From NCBI RefSeq assembly GCF_003574095.1, contig NZ_QWLA01000037.1:1-33233 (forward strand): 33,233 nt of DNA, written 5' to 3'. Under the pieces are notes generated by a model. It did not search any database. It was not told where the DNA came from and saw nothing but the letters and a program-made list of their open reading frames with translations. Source of the stretch: Calidithermus roseus (lineage in GTDB: Bacteria > Deinococcota > Deinococci > Deinococcales > Thermaceae). The translations under genes and the position numbers were made by a program. Below are positions 32,761-33,233 of the stretch, in pieces (position 1 is the first letter of the stretch; every line of letters begins with the position of its first letter).

Positions 32761-33100
32761 TACACATCAGAAAAAGCTGCTACCCTAGCGATTTATCGGA
32801 CAAGGAGTGGGCGGTACTGGAACCCCTGGTGCCCAAACCCTCCCTGCTCCCCTATCGCCCCAGGGCAAATCCCTAGCGGGAGATCTTCAACGGCAACGGC
32901 ATCTTCTACATCAACCGCGCAGGCTGCGCTTGACGAACGATACCCAGCAACCTTCCCCACTGAGTACCGGCATCGCCGCCAAACCAAGTACCCCACGGGA
33001 AGCTTCGCGTCTTGGACCAATCCTCCCGTCACCGCGCCCACGAACACTTCCCGTGGGGGCCCCAGATGAGGGAAAGTCAAGCGGAGGGCACTTAATGGAA
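32761..33100 (+). pseudogene. Decayed IS5-type transposase fragment
   Basis: From 32766 the plus strand reads HIRKSCYPSDLSDKEWAVLE, then PLVPKPSLLPYRPRANP followed by an in-frame TAG, then REIFNGNGIFYINRAGCA and TGA. This is the recognisable N-terminus of IS5-family (DUF4096-type) transposases (YPSDLSDEEWALLEPLLP ... REILNAIFY-RTGC). Further remains such as a GGPR-stop-GKVKRRALNG segment near 33058-33098 resemble the later core (GGPRGYDGGKKVKGRKR). Stops and deletions show it is dead. It lies immediately upstream of the mannosidase, in the opposite orientation. Confidence 0.72.
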
Positions 33101-33133
33101 TCTGTTATACCAAACCTATGTAGATAATAATGC

Positions 33134-33233
33134 ATGCCGAGCAAAGCCATACCCCTACACCCCCACCTGAGCCTGGAGGAACTCGAACAGCGCTACCGTA
33201 GCTGCAAGGATGCCAAGGAGAAGACCCGCTGGC
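33134..33233 (+). CDS. IS630-type transposase, 5' part only
   Basis: The frame from ATG 33134 reads MPSKAIPLHPHLSLEELEQR then YRSCKDAKEKTRW and runs off the right edge. LSLEELEQRYRSCKDAKEKTRW closely follows the start of IS630-family transposases (LSLEELERRYRKAKDPVERSHW-type). A second mobile element thus abuts the IS5 relic. Whether it is intact cannot be seen. Confidence 0.65.
   Translation, partial: MPSKAIPLHPHLSLEELEQRYRSCKDAKEKTRW

Overview
The window looks like a chromosomal segment of a thermophilic member of the Thermaceae, most likely Meiothermus, Calidithermus or a close relative. This is inferred from the high GC content, the constant recurrence of CTCGAG, many GTG/TTG starts, Extended -10 style promoters sitting right at start codons, and the protein sequences themselves. 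No rRNA, tRNA or CRISPR array was seen.

Region 1 (1-8946, minus strand) is most of an extracellular contractile injection system (eCIS), a phage-tail-like secretion machine. In transcription order it holds a gp25-type baseplate protein, a large baseplate J-like protein, a DUF4255 tail-terminator-type protein, one tail sheath, the main tail tube, a 131-residue tail-assembly protein, an easily missed 53-residue protein, a second tube-like protein, and a very long proline-rich protein ending in a DUF4157 HELTH zincin-like domain that runs off the left edge. Spike, LysM, tape-measure, fibre and AAA+ ATPase genes are not in view and probably lie beyond the left edge. A small secreted acidic protein (9120-9554), followed by a strong terminator, separates this cluster from the next.

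Region 2 (9750-16365, plus strand) is a branched-chain amino-acid operon: leuC-leuD-leuB, two tandem paralogous short-chain dehydrogenases, and ilvD. Its control region contains a promoter with a perfect 16-bp palindrome between -35 and -10, a 17-residue leucine-containing leader peptide (Leu-Leu-Asn-Leu), and a hairpin plus T6 attenuator before leuC.

Region 3 is prfB (minus), with the classic programmed +1 frameshift site, divergent from potABCD (polyamine ABC transporter, plus). Two tandem small cytochromes c follow, the first preceded by a perfect inverted repeat.

Region 4 (minus) holds, in transcription order, a small DMT-type transporter overlapping a double-domain nucleoside deoxyribosyltransferase-like gene, then minD-minE (no minC beside them), rodA and tatA.

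Region 5 (plus) is a 48-residue membrane protein just upstream of a methylmalonyl-CoA-mutase-type large subunit, then a repeat-rich gap and a small anchored protein. A 1061-residue GH38 alpha-mannosidase (minus) follows. The right end carries a decayed IS5-type transposase and the start of an IS630-type transposase, so this edge is a mobile-element landing zone.
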